Both the position numbers and the translations under genes were made by a program. From Neostapfia colusana (taxonomy: Eukaryota > Streptophyta > Magnoliopsida > Poales > Poaceae): a stretch of 64,000 nucleotides of DNA. Within the stretch, counting starts at the first letter, position 1; every line of letters starts with the position of its first letter. Positions 1 through 11,365 of this stretch are shown in pieces. The DNA is taken from the NCBI GenBank assembly GCA_030760725.1, contig JASWHV010000005.1, forward strand, positions 87,302,622 through 87,366,621, in the 5' to 3' direction. Under the pieces are notes generated by a model. It worked only from the letters and a program-made list of their open reading frames with translations, was not told the DNA's origin and did no database searches.

Positions 1-20
1 ATCGGGGCTTACACCCCGAG

Positions 21-539
21 ATGAAGACGCATCTCGTCCAATGCAATCGCGGCACCTTCAACGATCTCGTTAATGCCTCGATCATGCAAGAAGACACTCA
101 GCGGGAGTTGGCGTCTGAGCAGCGGAAGCGCAGCACTCCACCCAGCAGTGGGGGTGGAGCTCCCCAGAAATACCTCATGGTGTATCGGACACCATCTGGT
201 CAGCAGTGGCATCCACCGGCGTGACCTCAACAGTTCGGGGGTCGTTCTTTCCAGTCACCCCTGTTCTGACCGCCGATGCCACCACCACGACCGCAACAGC
301 AGCAGCAGATGGTACCCCGGGCGTTTCCACCGCCACAACGCGCCCCGGGATTCCGTCCGCCAATCAGCGTAGGACCGCCTCGCTACACTTGCTTTACGTG
401 TGGCCAGGCGGGCCATTTCTCGAAGGACTGTCCCCAGGGGCAGCAAAGCAGCGGGCAAGCCCAGTTCCAGGGCGGTGCTCGAGGCCGACCTTCGGTCAAG
501 AAGGTTGGTCAGTGAACCGGGGGCGTTCGCAACCTCGAC
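21..539 (+). pseudogene. Element A gag, C-terminal part with CCHC zinc knuckle (broken)
   Basis: This is the end of the capsid/nucleocapsid protein that packages element RNA. The reading begins in the capsid tail at 21, breaks near 224, and continues from 276 in another frame. That second frame is proline/glutamine-rich and holds a CCHC zinc knuckle (C-F-T-C-G-Q-A-G-H-F-S-K-D-C) at about 391-432. It terminates at 513-515 instead of running on into protease. Element E has the same order (capsid tail, P/Q-rich linker with a glutamine run, CCHC) in one uninterrupted frame, which shows that the breaks here are secondary. Inferred inactive. Confidence 0.9.
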
Positions 540-540
540 A

Positions 541-963
541 ATGAGGAGCCACATAGGGAGACAACGTGCTGGCACAGGTACATTCACTCTCAACGATCAA
601 GCAATCGTCATATTATTTGATTCGGGTGCAACCCACAACTTCATAAGTGCATCATACGTAGTTAAGCATCAACTGGAAGCCTTTCCCACCGAGTGCTCTT
701 ATATGATCTGCTCACCGGGAGGAAAGATTTCAGCAACTATGATGATTCCGAAAGCACCACTGTGCTTAGATGGGAAGATATATCCCACCACTATGATTAT
801 TCTTGAGGGGCTGAAGATTGATGCAATCTTAGGAATGTCATGGCTAAGCTACCATGGCGCTGTCCTAGAAACGTTATCACGGATGGTTCACCTTAACTCC
901 CCCACTACACCGTCCGCAGTCTCTCATATTAGACAACCCAATCCAGGAAGTTTCAGCAATTAA
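541..963 (+). pseudogene. Element A aspartic protease domain
   Basis: This is the retroviral-type aspartic protease that cleaves the Gag-Pol polyprotein. The catalytic triad is visible as F-D-S-G-A-T-H-N-F-I near 617-650, followed by the flap-type segment (C-S-P-G-G-K-I-S-A) and the conserved G-M-S-W-L near 832-846. The frame runs open from the nucleocapsid overlap and ends with a stop at 961-963. In element E the same stretch continues without a stop into reverse transcriptase. The active-site residues are intact, but the fused polyprotein is interrupted on both sides. Confidence 0.9.
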
Positions 964-964
964 T

Positions 965-1880
965 AACACTGAAGCTCTCAAGTTAGAGGATATCCCCGTA
1001 GTCCGGGAGTACCCCGACGTGTTTCCAGATGATTTTCCGGGCATGCTACCTCAGCGGGATGTCGAGTTCAAGATTGAGCTTGCACCCGGGACTACGCTCA
1101 TATCACGGAGATCATACAAAATGGCTCCAAACGAGCTGGCTGGACTGAAAGAACAGCTCAATGATCTGTTGAGCAAAGGTTTCATTAGACTGAGTTCCTC
1201 GCCTTGGGGATGCTCGGCGCTGTTCATAAATAAGAAGGATGAAACCTTGAGGCTGTGTGTGGATTACCGGCCGCTCAACACCGTCACCATCAAGAACAAA
1301 TACCCACTGCCCCGCATTGACATCTTGTTTCATCAGCTTGTGGGTGCAAGTGTGTTCTCCAAGATGGACCTTCGCTCTGGATATCATCAAATTAAAATCC
1401 GAAAGAAGAATATCCCGAAGACTGCCTTCTCGACGAGATATGGTTTATATGAATATCTCGTCATGTCTTTTGGTCTCACTAATGCTCCAGCACATTTCTC
1501 ATGAACTCGGTGTTCATGCCGGAGCTAGACAAGTTCGTTGTGGTGTTCATTGATGATATCTTGGTTTACTCCAAGACAGAAGCAGAACACGCCGAACACT
1601 TGAGGATCGTTCTTCAATGATTGTGAGACCACAAGCTCTACGCCAAGTTCAGCAAATGTGAGTTTTGGATCAGCCAAGTGCCATTTTTGGGACATATCAT
1701 CTCAGCGGAAGGCATTGCGGTTGACCCAAGCAAAATCGAACAAGTGCTGAAATGGAAAGCTCCCACTTCAGTCCATGAAGTCGGAATCTTCCTCGGCTTA
1801 GCGGGATACTACCGGAGATTCATTCCAAGCTTCTCCAAGCTTGATAAGACGATGACGGAATTATTGAAGAAGGGAACAAG
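965..1880 (+). pseudogene. Element A reverse transcriptase domain (one frameshift, two nonsense codons)
   Basis: RNA-dependent DNA polymerase of the element. The conserved blocks appear in order: the priming region (L-A-P-G-T), L-R-L-C-V-D-Y-R-P-L-N, Y-P-L-P-R-I-D, F-S-K-M-D-L-R-S-G-Y-H-Q-I near 1357-1395, M-S-F-G-L-T-N-A-P-A-H-F near 1465-1497, and the catalytic F-I-D-D-I-L-V-Y-S near 1545-1572. A small deletion just before 1501 shifts the frame after A-H-F. Two TGA codons follow, at 1618 and 1624, where E has arginine and glycine codons. The connection domain continues from 1678. The catalytic aspartates are kept, but the gene is not translatable. Confidence 0.93.
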
Positions 1881-2340
1881 ATATGTTTGGAACGCGGCAT
1901 GTGAAGGAGTGTTCCAAGCATTAGTGAAGCATCTCACAACAGCCTTGGTCTTAGCTCAACCGGATACAACAAAGCCCTTTGACGTGTATTGTGATGCGTC
2001 CGGTATCGGGCTCGGCTGCGTGTTGATGCAAGAAGGACGTGTGGTCGCCTATGGCTCACGCCAACTTCGAAACCATGAGCAGCACTACCCAACTCATGAT
2101 CTTGAGCTTGCTGCTGTGGTTTTGGCGTTGAAGATGTGGAGGCACTATCTCCTAGGGAATTTGGTGCATCTCTACACTGACCACAAGAGCTTGAAGTATA
2201 TTTTCACCCAGAAGGAGCTGAATATGAGGCAAAGGAGGTGGTTAGAACTAATCAAAGACTATGATATTGAGATTCATTACCACCCCGGCAAGGCGAATGT
2301 GGTTGCCGACGCGCTGAGTCAGAAGTCACATGTCCATAAC
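1881..2340 (+). pseudogene. Element A RNase H domain
   Basis: RNase H degrades the RNA strand of the RNA:DNA hybrid during reverse transcription. The residues P-F-D-V-Y-C-D-A-S near 1975-2001, T-H-D-L-E-L-A-A-V-V near 2090-2120 and Y-T-D-H-K-S-L-K-Y near 2174-2200 supply the D-E-D catalytic set typical of Ty3/gypsy RNase H. The block ends with Y-H-P-G-K-A-N-V-V-A-D-A-L-S. The frame is shared with the reverse transcriptase C-terminus and stays open through the start of integrase, so this part looks undamaged. It is cut off from a translatable start by the upstream breaks. Confidence 0.93.
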
Positions 2341-3516
2341 CTCACCATTACACCGGTGGAGGAGGAAGAGCCGAGTTTGTACTTGGTTCCTTATGGATCG
2401 CTCTACAACCTTGCCCTCAACCCTACTATTAGGGAGGACATGATTGCAGCTCAGAAAGTTGATAAGGGCATGGCACATCTCCAGAGACGGATAGACAATG
2501 GTGAAATCAAATGTTTCTGGAAAGATGATGAGGGGACGCTATGGTTCAATCACCGCATAGTCGTACCCCAGGATACGGAGCTGAGGAAAAAGATTCTTGA
2601 TGAAGCTCACTTGTCTAAATACTCCATTCATCCAGGCAGCAACAAAATGTACCAATATTTGAAAAGGAAATTTTGGTGGACACGGATGAAGCGGGAAGTG
2701 GCGAAGTACGTATCCGAGTGTGATACGTGTAGACGATTGAAAGCTGATCATATGTAAAAATCAGGGCTGCTGCAACCCCTGAAAATTCCAGCATGGAAAT
2801 GGGAGGATGTGAGCATGGACTTCATTGTGGGATTACCCCTAACTTCCAACAAGCATGATTCCATTTGGGTGATCGTTGACCGGTTAACCAAGTCGGCTCA
2901 CTTCATTCCCGTGCATACACATTTCCATGCCAACAGATATGTGGAGTTATATATTGCAAGAATCCTATGCTTGCATGGAGTACCCAAGACCATAGTCTCA
3001 GACCGAGGTGCATTATTTGTATCTCGCTTTTGGGAGCAGTTGCACGCTGCTTTGGGTACTAAGATGATTAGAAGCTCCGCCTATCACCCTCAAACAGATG
3101 GACAAACAGAGAGGGTGAACCAAGTACTAGAGGACATGTTGAGGGCGTGTGCCATCCACCACGGTAGGAACCGGGATGATCACCTACCGTTGGCGGAATT
3201 CTCGTACAATAATGGATATCAAGCGAGTATCAAGATGGCACCCTATGAAGCTCTCTACGGTCGCAAGTGCCGCACCCCATTGAACTGGTGCGAGTCCAGT
3301 GAAAGGGTCATATTCGGGGTTGATGTGGTGAACGACGCCAAAGAGCGTGTTCGGATGATTCAAGCCAACTTGAAGGCCGCACAATCCCGGCAGAAAAGCT
3401 ACGCTGATAAGAGGCGTAGGCCGTTGCACATTGACGTTGGAGAACACGTGTACCTCCGTGTATCTCCGATGAAAGGCGTGCACCGGTTCGGCATGAAGGG
3501 GAAACTCGCTCCCTGA
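2341..3516 (+). pseudogene. Element A integrase
   Basis: Integrase inserts the cDNA into host DNA. The H-H-C-C zinc-binding region (H-L-S-K-Y-S-I-H-P-G ... C-D-T-C-R-R) lies at about 2605-2735. A TAA at 2755-2757 follows it in the same frame. The catalytic core follows with V-D-R-L-T-K-S-A-H-F near 2875-2905, S-D-R-G-A-L-F near 2998-3018 and T-D-G-Q-T-E-R-V-N near 3096-3122, giving the D-D-E triad. The C-terminal part (R-P-L-H-I-D-V-G-E-H-V-Y-L) resembles the usual GPY-type region. A TGA at 3514-3516 ends the frame where E keeps an arginine. Confidence 0.92.
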
Positions 3517-3665
3517 TTCATTGGATCCTATGCTATCACCGAGAAGTGTGGACCAGCGGCGTATAGACTGAAGCTACCGGCATCTCTTGCTGGTGTTCAC
3601 GACGTGGGAGAGCGAGGAATTCCTTCGCTCAAATTACCCGAAGTTCATGGCGTCTCAGCACGGGT
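3517..3665 (+). pseudogene. Element A integrase tail and deleted chromodomain
   Basis: After the stop at 3516 the same frame still reads F-I-G-S-Y-A-I-T-E-K-C-G-P-A-A-Y-R-L and G-V-H-D, as in E. It then jumps directly to the end of the chromodomain (W-E-S-E-E-F-L-R-S-N-Y-P in E-like order, now in a shifted frame from about 3604). About 200 bp that encode the linker and chromodomain core in E are missing. The chromodomain is thought to help chromovirus integrase target chromatin, so this copy has lost it. Confidence 0.85.
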
Positions 3666-3716
3666 GAGTTCCTATTACATCGCTGTCTCTTCTTTTGTAA
3701 TCTCGGGACGAGATTC

Positions 3717-3733
3717 TTTTAAGGGGGGAGGGA
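3717..3733 (+). promoter_or_regulatory. Polypurine tract of element A
   Basis: A TTTT followed by AAGGGGGGAGGGA lies immediately before the LTR start TGTAAAAG. This is the plus-strand primer site of LTR retrotransposons. The same tract precedes LTR 2 and, on the minus strand, the LTRs of F and E. Confidence 0.9.
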
Positions 3734-6700
3734 TGTAAAAGCCCAAGAAAAGGGACTTGCAAAATTTTTCATCACCTCACAACACCACAGCTTTTGTTGT
3801 GGATATCTTGTGAAGAATTGTGAAGAGCAAGTAACCTCCATCAAAAGGGTGATTAGAGGGGAAAGCCCTAACTTTCGAAAAGTAGGATTTCTACACATGA
3901 ACATGAGAGGTTGATCTCACCCCTAGAACTTAAGTAGTCTTGGGAAGGTTCAGGCCAAATTTCATGCCAATCCAACAATTTTTGAGGCACTTTTGGAGGC
4001 ATTTGAAAAAGAGGTCAATTTGAATGTAAATTCAAATTGCAGCAACTTTCATCACTTAGATTCAAAAGTTGGCTTCATATTCAAACTCAGCACATTTATC
4101 TGAGTTAGTCCACCAATTTTCATCCCCATTGGACTTCATCTTGTCAGGAGCCAAATTTGCAATAATTCAAACTGAATTTGAATTTCAGTTCAAATGTGAA
4201 GCAAATTTAGCCAAACCAAATTCAAATTTTGGAAACCAAATTCAAACTATGACTTGGTGCTTAAGTCTCACAGTTAATTGTGAGTAGCTGGGGATATTTT
4301 CAGCAAAAACAGAAAGGAAAATCAGAAAAAGAATTAGAGGGGAGGGATCAGACACACAGAGACCGAACCGACTCAGTCCCTCGGTCGAACACCTCTGCGG
4401 TCGCCAGCGCACGGGTGAAACCCTGCCCCAACACGGTCGCCGCGCCACCTCCTGCTCGGGGGGCTGAGGACGCCGGGTACAAAACACTCGGTTGAACCGC
4501 CGGTCTGCGTGAACCCCCACTCATCCTCTCTGTTCCACCCGCACACAACCGAAGTGACGCGCTCTGTGTTCGCCGCTCTCTGGTCGCCGGCATCCGGGCA
4601 ACACAGGCTCCCTCGTGCCCGACGATCAACACAAGAAACAACCGCCCCAAGGTGCTTGTCCTTCTAGTCCAAACCATTCATAATTTCATGCACTGTCGTG
4701 GGTGAATTTTCCCCGGGAAGGTTTCGGTATTCTTAGGGCCGAGCCATCCCAAATCCTAAAATTCGCGGGTATTGGCTCATCACTGGGTATACCGAGCTAC
4801 ACGCGTGATCTACACCCTGCCACGACCATCCAGGATCAAAAAGTACAAAGAACCGTCAAGTATAGACACTGGGTATCGAGTTTTTCAGTTCACAGCCGAT
4901 ATCGGGCCTAGGTCAACGGTGAGCACGTAGCTCCAGCCGTTTCCATGGCCAACCGAGCTCATATTCATGCTCAGCATGCCACAGTGGAGCTATAGGAGCA
5001 AACCGTTCGGAAAATTAGGCCCTGAGTAGCTCGGGCGACATCGCCGGAGTAGGGAGAGCCGCTGTCACCGTCGCGGGCGTGGTTCCGGCCACCGCCGAGC
5101 TTCGGTGAGGGCACCAGCGTGTTCCCCGAGCCAAGTTAGGCCCAGGCAGCAAAACCCGTCGAAGGTCATGTAGCGAAACGGCCGGCGGTGAGAGCTCCGG
5201 CGAAGCACCGCCGCGGGAGTCGCGGGATGTCGCGAGGTAGACGAAGGGGGGGCCGGGTCCACCGGTCAGCCTCTGTTCTCACGCGGGGATCCACTTTGCG
5301 GCCGGATTCAGTGCGGCAGCGCGGGTAAAATCCCGTGGGCTGCGGTGTGGCCGCGTTCTCAGTGGGCCGGTTTAAGGAGTGGGCCCCACCTGCAGAGTTT
5401 AAATATTTTGGGGATTTTTTCCAGTTAGTTCAAACTTCAAATGCATAGAACTTTTGCTAGGAAGCTCCAAATTCAGTGAACCAAATCTTGCTGAACTCAG
5501 CTTTTTGAGTAATTTCCAGCAATACAAATTTCAGCTCATGAAACTTAATAGTTTTCCAGAATTAAATTCCTAAAGTTTAAACTGTTAGGAATTTTATCTG
5601 AAGGATTACTTCATGAAAAATTCTGAAATTTGGCTGGGAGGTTCACTGGAAAATCCTTGAGTCACTGTAAAAATTTCAGACAGTTCAATTAGTCCCCCTA
5701 ATGGTGTGATTAAGTGAACTGCCCTGAGAAAATAGAAAAATGTACAGAAACATTTTTCAGATTTTCTCAAATCTTGTTTAGGGCACAACTTCCTCTAGAA
5801 TTCTTCAAATGACATGAAACCAATTCCATTAGAACCATCTCAAATTCTAGTTTCTAGAAAGTAATGGTTGGGACCATGAAAACCGCTGAAATTCCTTAGA
5901 AGCTCTAATATTGGCCAAATAGGCTTTTATTTGTACAAGGCTCAAATGAACTTTGTTTCAAATGAAACTTGGTCAAGACTCTGGTTAGGACACTACCAAG
6001 CCACCCTAAAAGTTTCAGAACCAAAGGGGAGGGCTAACTAGAGTTATAGTAATTACTTATTCAAATTTAAACATTGCATTTGAATTGACATGTAGTATAT
6101 CGTTAACGTGTAGTCGCTGAAGGCGAGGCTCCGGAAGTGCTTGACTTCCTTCTTCCGGACGAAGCCCTAACCACTGACCAGCAGCAACAAGGCAAGCCCC
6201 GGTTTTCATTAACCCCTTTTATAATTTTTTGCTTTGTTTACATGATTATTGTGAGGTATGGATGTGCATTAGGTGTAGGATGGATGAAACCCAAATGCAT
6301 AACCAGATGTTTCCTAAAAGAGTGAGGGTAGTGTCTAAGTCCTCGAGTAGACAGGCTATGCTTAATGATTCATAGAACTTCGGTACAAGTCGAGTAGTTG
6401 GAATCTACTCACGAGTTAGGCTTGGGACACACGGGATTGGTTCGAGTGATGTGAGATCATTTTAGAAATGAAAATGAGACTAGGCAGGGGCTAGGGCGCA
6501 GCAAGAGGAAGTCTTGTGTGCGCAGCCCTATCCGTGTCGATTGAGGACCGATCCGTTTTCGGCCCACGCTGATCAAGTTTGAACGTACCGAAGGCATATC
6601 GGATATATGGGCCCCGGTAAACCGATGTATCCTAAACCTCCAGGCGTCGAGGCATAACGCACCGATTTATAGGTGTAGGCTGAGGGCAGCAAGGTGGAAA

Positions 6701-7569
6701 TCTGCTAATGGGCATAGAGAGATGCTCCGTGTAGGGAACCTCCTGCGTGTTTCGGTGCGACCGGTTCGACGTTTGGGCTTTTGGGTGAAAGGTTGTCCCG
6801 TACGACATCGAGTGAGCGTGCTGTGCAGCTCCACGGGTGGGCGTACGTGGCGTGCTCTTCGGGTATCCCTGCAGGTGTATATCGAGTCGATTCTCCATCC
6901 CTCGCGGTGAAGAGTACCACTTGGTCACTGAGTCGTGACGTAGGCTAATATATGAAATGTGATGATTCAATATTGCTGTTATGCTATAATTGTATTGCTA
7001 CATGTGTGCCACCAAATATTGCTCACTAAATTTCATATTCATGAACTGTTAACTTGTGGCTAAAATATGAACTAAGGATGAACTTGTAGGCGTGTCCCTT
7101 TGCTGAAATTTACTATCCCATGATCGTTGTACACTACATGTAGAGTTTCATGTCTAGGTGAGTTGGTTAAGTCTTGTTGAGCCATCGTGCTCATGGTTGC
7201 TGCTTAAATGTTTTTCAGGTGAGGAGCCACCCACGGACTCAGGCTACGAGTCTACCGGCGAGGGTTACCCTCCGTCGGGGACCACGGCTGAGTGGGAGCC
7301 GTACACACCGCGCTAAGCTGAGGAGTGCAGCTAGTGTGGGTTGCCCTAGGGCTGGGCAACCGGCTTTTGCTAGATAGGCGGGCGTGAGTTATACAAATTT
7401 AACTTCCGCTGTGTAAAACACTAGTTTGTAACTGAGTAGTGTACTACTTTGTACATTTCAGTTGGTATTCAATGGAATACAATGTATCCTTATGATGTGT
7501 GCTGTCAGGTGTCGCATCGTGAGGCACCACCCTCTGCGATCCTGGATGAGCGGATTCCGGTCCGCCACA
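3734..7569 (+). repeat. LTR A: 3' LTR of element A (about 3.8 kb)
   Basis: It starts with TGTAAAAGCC directly after the polypurine tract and ends GGTCCGCCACA, the usual TG...CA limits. It carries the block order seen in all the Tekay-type LTRs here: a GC-rich stretch (about 4340-5390), an AT-rich stretch (5400-6080), GCAAGCCCCGG near 6192, a hairpin near 6392-6410, CCTCGCGG plus AGTACCACTTG near 6900, CATGTAGAGTTTCATG at 7135, and a TGAGC...GCTCA pair. After 7569 the sequence falls into the middle of another LTR (B), so the element is nested. No functional gene is seen in the GC-rich part. Confidence 0.85.
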
Positions 7570-10500
7570 TTGGACGATGGCGGTGCAGAAATATCAAAGA
7601 ACAGAGGAGGGAGATATTTGGGGGGCTGAGGGCCCACATGTCATACACATACTCAGAAAAACCGACTTGCTCGGTTGCTTAGCGCGCGCCACCGAGAAGA
7701 GCTGGCCAGTGAGCTGCCTGCCTGGGTGATTTTCCCTTCAGTGCTCGCCCCTATCCATCGCATGTACGAGCACAACCTCAGTTTATTCTCTCTCGCTCAC
7801 TCGGTTCTCTGCTTTCTCCCAAGAAGAACACAACCGGCGCCGCTCTGTTTCTCCAGATCACACAGCCACCACCGTAGCTCGGTTGCTCGAGCTCTCCACA
7901 TGAAAAAGCAGTGCACACGGGTGCTCTAGCCGGCTAGCAACTTCACCCCACGGTTCCATGCTCAGTTGTGCGCAGAAATTTGAAGTTTGGTCGTGCGCCC
8001 GAGTGAACATCGAAGAACCGAGCAAGGTCACCATGGACAGCCCGAACAAAGGGTGATCAAGCCCAAACAAGCCCACCTTCGGTGCACCCACAATCGGAGC
8101 TGCTCACCCCCAAAATTCAGCCGAAGCCGTGACTCCTCGGAGGAGAATTTGGAAATTTTCTCCCGGACAGTGCAACTCGACCCCGAGGTAAAGATTTGCA
8201 AAATTCATCGTCAATTCGAGTTGTTAAGGCTTCAAACTTCGCACACAAGTTCTAAACTACCTAGCGCACATCCTTCCTCGATTATAGGCCAAGAAATTGA
8301 GTGTAGAGCATGAAATCCGAGCTCTTTTCGAGGGAGTACCGCCGGACCCCGTTGGGCGCACGGTGCCAATGGGTTTGGAGAGCTCCCCGGCAGATTTGGT
8401 TGCCATGTCTAGCTTCTACACGTTCCCCTGGTTCTCTAGAGCCCGAGAGCCAATCATTTGGCGAAGAAATGAGCCGCCACAACCTCGCTGGAACCCTAAA
8501 CCTTGCTGTGATAGGTGCGCACTGGTTTTCGGTGAGTTTTGGCCGCCCGCGACCCCACCAACGTGTTCAGCGGCATGGAAAATGGGGGGCGGCGAGAATT
8601 GGCTCGGGAGGTGGCCGTAAAGTGGCTTCCGGCGACCCTCGCCAGAGGGCGCCGCCACCGGGTTGGTTGGCGCGAGGTTGAAGATGAAGACTGTCATGTG
8701 GGGCCTGCGGCAGGTGTTTAGACTTTTCCAGGAATTTCCTAATTCGGTTTAAACTTTGAAGAGCCATAACTTTTTGTAGGAGTGCCTAATAATTCCCAAA
8801 TAAATTTTGTTAGATTTCTATCAGAGAGTACTATCAAGGGGTTCAGCCTAATGGTTATGAAAATCCCTGGATTTGGCTCATTAATTCATTTAAAATATTT
8901 TTTGGGGAATTTTTACAGGAGTTCTGTTTATTGGAAAATTCCCAAATTTGGCGAGGACATTCTTCCAAAAATATTTGAATTCCAGTAAAATTTCACAGTC
9001 ATTGGACTCCATTTGCTTGGACAAATGTAGTGTCAATCCTCTCTGTCTCTTAAAAATGGGAAAATGAACAGAGACATTTTCAGACTTTTACCCAAGTTTG
9101 TAAAATCCATAGATCCATGTAGGAAACTCCAAAAATGGTAAAAATCACATAAGGAATTATTATGATCACCTTGAGCCATTTCATGAGATCAATTTTTGCA
9201 CACCGCCTAAATACCTTCCATAGAAGCTGTTGTTAAATTTTCAGCTTCATTGGACCTCTGGAACTTGAGCTACCATCCTTTAGGTTTAAGTGTTCATATA
9301 ATGGACTTAATCACATGGTGATTACTATATCTCCTTTTCACCTAGCTTTCATCATCTCTAAGGTCGTAGATCCAACAACAGAAACCTTGCTGCTGTTTAT
9401 CTCTTTTATGTGTGAGTTAACTTGAACAACAATTTTGAAACAGTTTCTAAATTGCTTTTGAAATACATATGCATCGTTCATCTTAATAGCTCACGTGACG
9501 TCGACGGTCGACGAGGACTCAACTCCACAGCGAGGATCTCCATCTCGTGACGAGCTTGGTGGATTCTCTGGAGGAAGACTAACTCCTAGATTCTAACAAA
9601 ACCGTTGAGCAAGGCAAGCCCCGGTTTGCATATAAGTACTGTATTTAAATTTTGCTTTACTTCACCTCATGTGTATTAGACTTGATATTGTGCATTATGT
9701 CTAGGATGTTTGAAACCCACTTGCATGGCTATTACATCCCTGAGTAGAAGGTTTAGTGTAGGCTTTTCCTCGTCGTAGATGCTAGGCTAATGTTGTAGCT
9801 AGCTCGGTAGAAGTCGAGTAGTAAAAAGCTACTTGCTAGAAAGGTTGAGTAATGGAGTTACTCGCGAGAGTTTGATGATAAGAGCACACTCATGAAAATG
9901 AGATGGGGACGGGGAGTTCCTATAGGATGGAGCGCTCAAGGTTGGTCTCGACCTGTGACAAGATTGAGCTGTACCGGATATATAGTGGGGTATGGGACCC
10001 ATGAAATCGATGTAACTCGATGGACCGTGATATAGAAACTCATACTTCGCGTGGAAATGGCGTTGAGAAGGTGGAAGGTGTAAATTCTTTAGCGGGCAAC
10101 TTCGACGTGTCCGCGTAGAGGACCATCCTGCTCGGCACGAAACGTTTTTCTATGTCGGGGTGTCGTGTGAAAGGTTTCTGCATACAATATAAGAAAGAGC
10201 TCTTGAGAGAGTCTTTCGATACGGGTGTATGTGTCGTGTATTCCGGGTTGTTATTGATTCGAATCACCTGCGCTCGCGGAAGAGGATTGAGCATACTTGC
10301 CCACTACGCCGTGACGTAGTAAGAAGAGGAACTAAGTCTCTTAACATGTTGTTCATGGATTAATCATTGTATTGGAACCTTGACTGAAGTAGATATAGAG
10401 CCAACTAAATTTCTATTCCACCTTAGGCTAGCAACATCAGGATAAGTGTTTCTTGTTTGATTGTGGACTTCCGGTGTTGTGAGGCGTGACGACCACTAAA

Positions 10501-11161
10501 TTGAAGGCTATAAGAATATGAATATGAGGATCAAGTTTAGTCAAGCTTCATTTTGCAAATTCATGTTCCTACTGTCTTACTACCCCTGCATGTAGAGTTA
10601 CATGTTTAGGTTTGACGTGTAAGACTTGCTGAGCCTTAGTGCTCACGGTTGCTTCTGAGTTGTTTTTGCAGGTAGCAGGATGTCTGCTATGAAGAGGGTT
10701 GTTCGGTGAGACGATGAACATCACGGTTTGTTCCAATCATCGGAAACCTAGCCGCTGCCTTTCTTTGGTGAAGCTAGTAGGAAGCATTCACGGGCTGAAC
10801 GACTTCTCTTCAGCGTAGATAGGGTCGAGAGTGATTAGATTGTCCAGCTAGTTTCTAATTCCGCTGCATATGTACATTATGTTGTAAAAGATCTTATGTT
10901 GAGTAACAAAATGGTTCCATTATGTTCTTAACTCTCTTTTCATGCATGCTGTTGGGTGCCGCATCGCACGGCACCAGCCAGTGCGATCACCGCTGCGTAT
11001 GTACTTTATGTTGTAAAAGATCTTATGTTGAGTAAATAAAATGGTTCCATATGGTCTACCGTCTTTTCGTGCATGCTGTTGGGTGCTGCATCGCACGGCA
11101 CCACCCAATGCGATTCCCGGGCGAGACAGGAGCCCTCCTTGGTGGAGGATGGGGTCCGACA
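7570..11161 (+). repeat. LTR B: older Tekay-type LTR, host of element A (5' about 400 bp outside window)
   Basis: The sequence enters part-way through an LTR: the GGCCCACATGTCAT block at about 7632 corresponds to position ~400 of LTR 2. It then shows the shared block order: GC-rich 7680-8710, AT-rich 8720-9480, GCAAGCCCCGGTTTGCAT near 9614, a decayed hairpin near 9805, CATGTAGAGTTACATG at 10589-10604, TGAGCC..GCTCA near 10630 and the GTTGGGTGC block near 11065. It ends GGGGTCCGACA. It is most like LTR 2, sharing the stretch around GGATTTGGCTCATTAATTCA near 8870. It may be the 5' LTR of the deleted element 2, but the two LTRs look too different by eye to be sure. Confidence 0.72.
10861..11117 (+). 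repeat. Tandem duplication of about 129 bp inside LTR B
   Basis: The unit beginning CCGCTGCATATGTAC at 10861 is repeated from 10990 (CCGCTGCGTATGTAC). Both units run through TTGTAAAAGATCTTATG, the GCATGCTGTTGGGTG block and the palindromic GCATCGCACGGCACCA. The copies differ at several positions, so the duplication is not recent. Other LTRs in the window carry a single copy. Confidence 0.85.
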
Positions 11162-11365
11162 CTAATGGTCACGTGTCAGCTCCCGAGCTACCCATGGCCG
11201 GTAGTCAGGCTTAGGATCTGAAGATACGTCGCAACTCTGGGGCAGCCCATGGGGACCAGAGTGCGTGGCTTACGCCGGAGCCCGCTTAAGCTGGGAAGGC
11301 GAGGCCCAGGTGCCTTTTTTCCCACTACGCGGGGGTATCCGGTTCGCAGGGTACCGACAAGCACA
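11162..11365. other. Unassigned 200-bp segment between LTR B and integrase remnant
   Basis: After the LTR B end the usual primer binding site TGGTATCAGAGC is absent. The roughly 200 bp resemble neither gag nor pol of the neighbouring elements, and I find no convincing coding frame. The integrase sequence begins abruptly at about 11366 (H-F-I-P-V). The segment could be a leader remnant, filler DNA or a piece of a different repeat. Confidence 0.5.

Larger units (their letters stand above)
1..3733 (+). mobile_element. Element A: internal region of Tekay/Del-type Ty3/gypsy retrotransposon (5' part outside window)
   Basis: The gene order is gag zinc knuckle, protease, reverse transcriptase, RNase H, integrase, then a chromodomain remnant, all on the plus strand, followed by a polypurine tract and a long LTR. 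That order defines Ty3/gypsy, and the chromodomain remnant places it in the chromoviruses. The protein is closely similar throughout to the nearly intact element E on the minus strand at the right end, so both belong to one family. The copy is dead: it has frameshifts in gag and reverse transcriptase, several nonsense codons and a chromodomain deletion. The 5' LTR and most of gag lie left of the window. Its 3' LTR ends inside another LTR, so the element inserted into older LTR B. Confidence 0.95.

Noticed and set aside
7570..7680. Start of a new LTR directly at 7570
   Set aside because: No TG start or polypurine tract is present and the sequence corresponds to about position 400 of related LTRs. 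It is better explained as LTR B interrupted by element A.
8297..8721. Overlapping open frames of 60-120 codons in the GC-rich part of LTR B, and similar ones in the other LTRs (e.g. 4280-4680, 13418-13694, 39822-40109, 49838-50188, 58289-58702)
   Set aside because: They occur in GC-rich LTR stretches on both strands in all frames, differ between related LTRs, and show no domain. They are chance frames from base composition.
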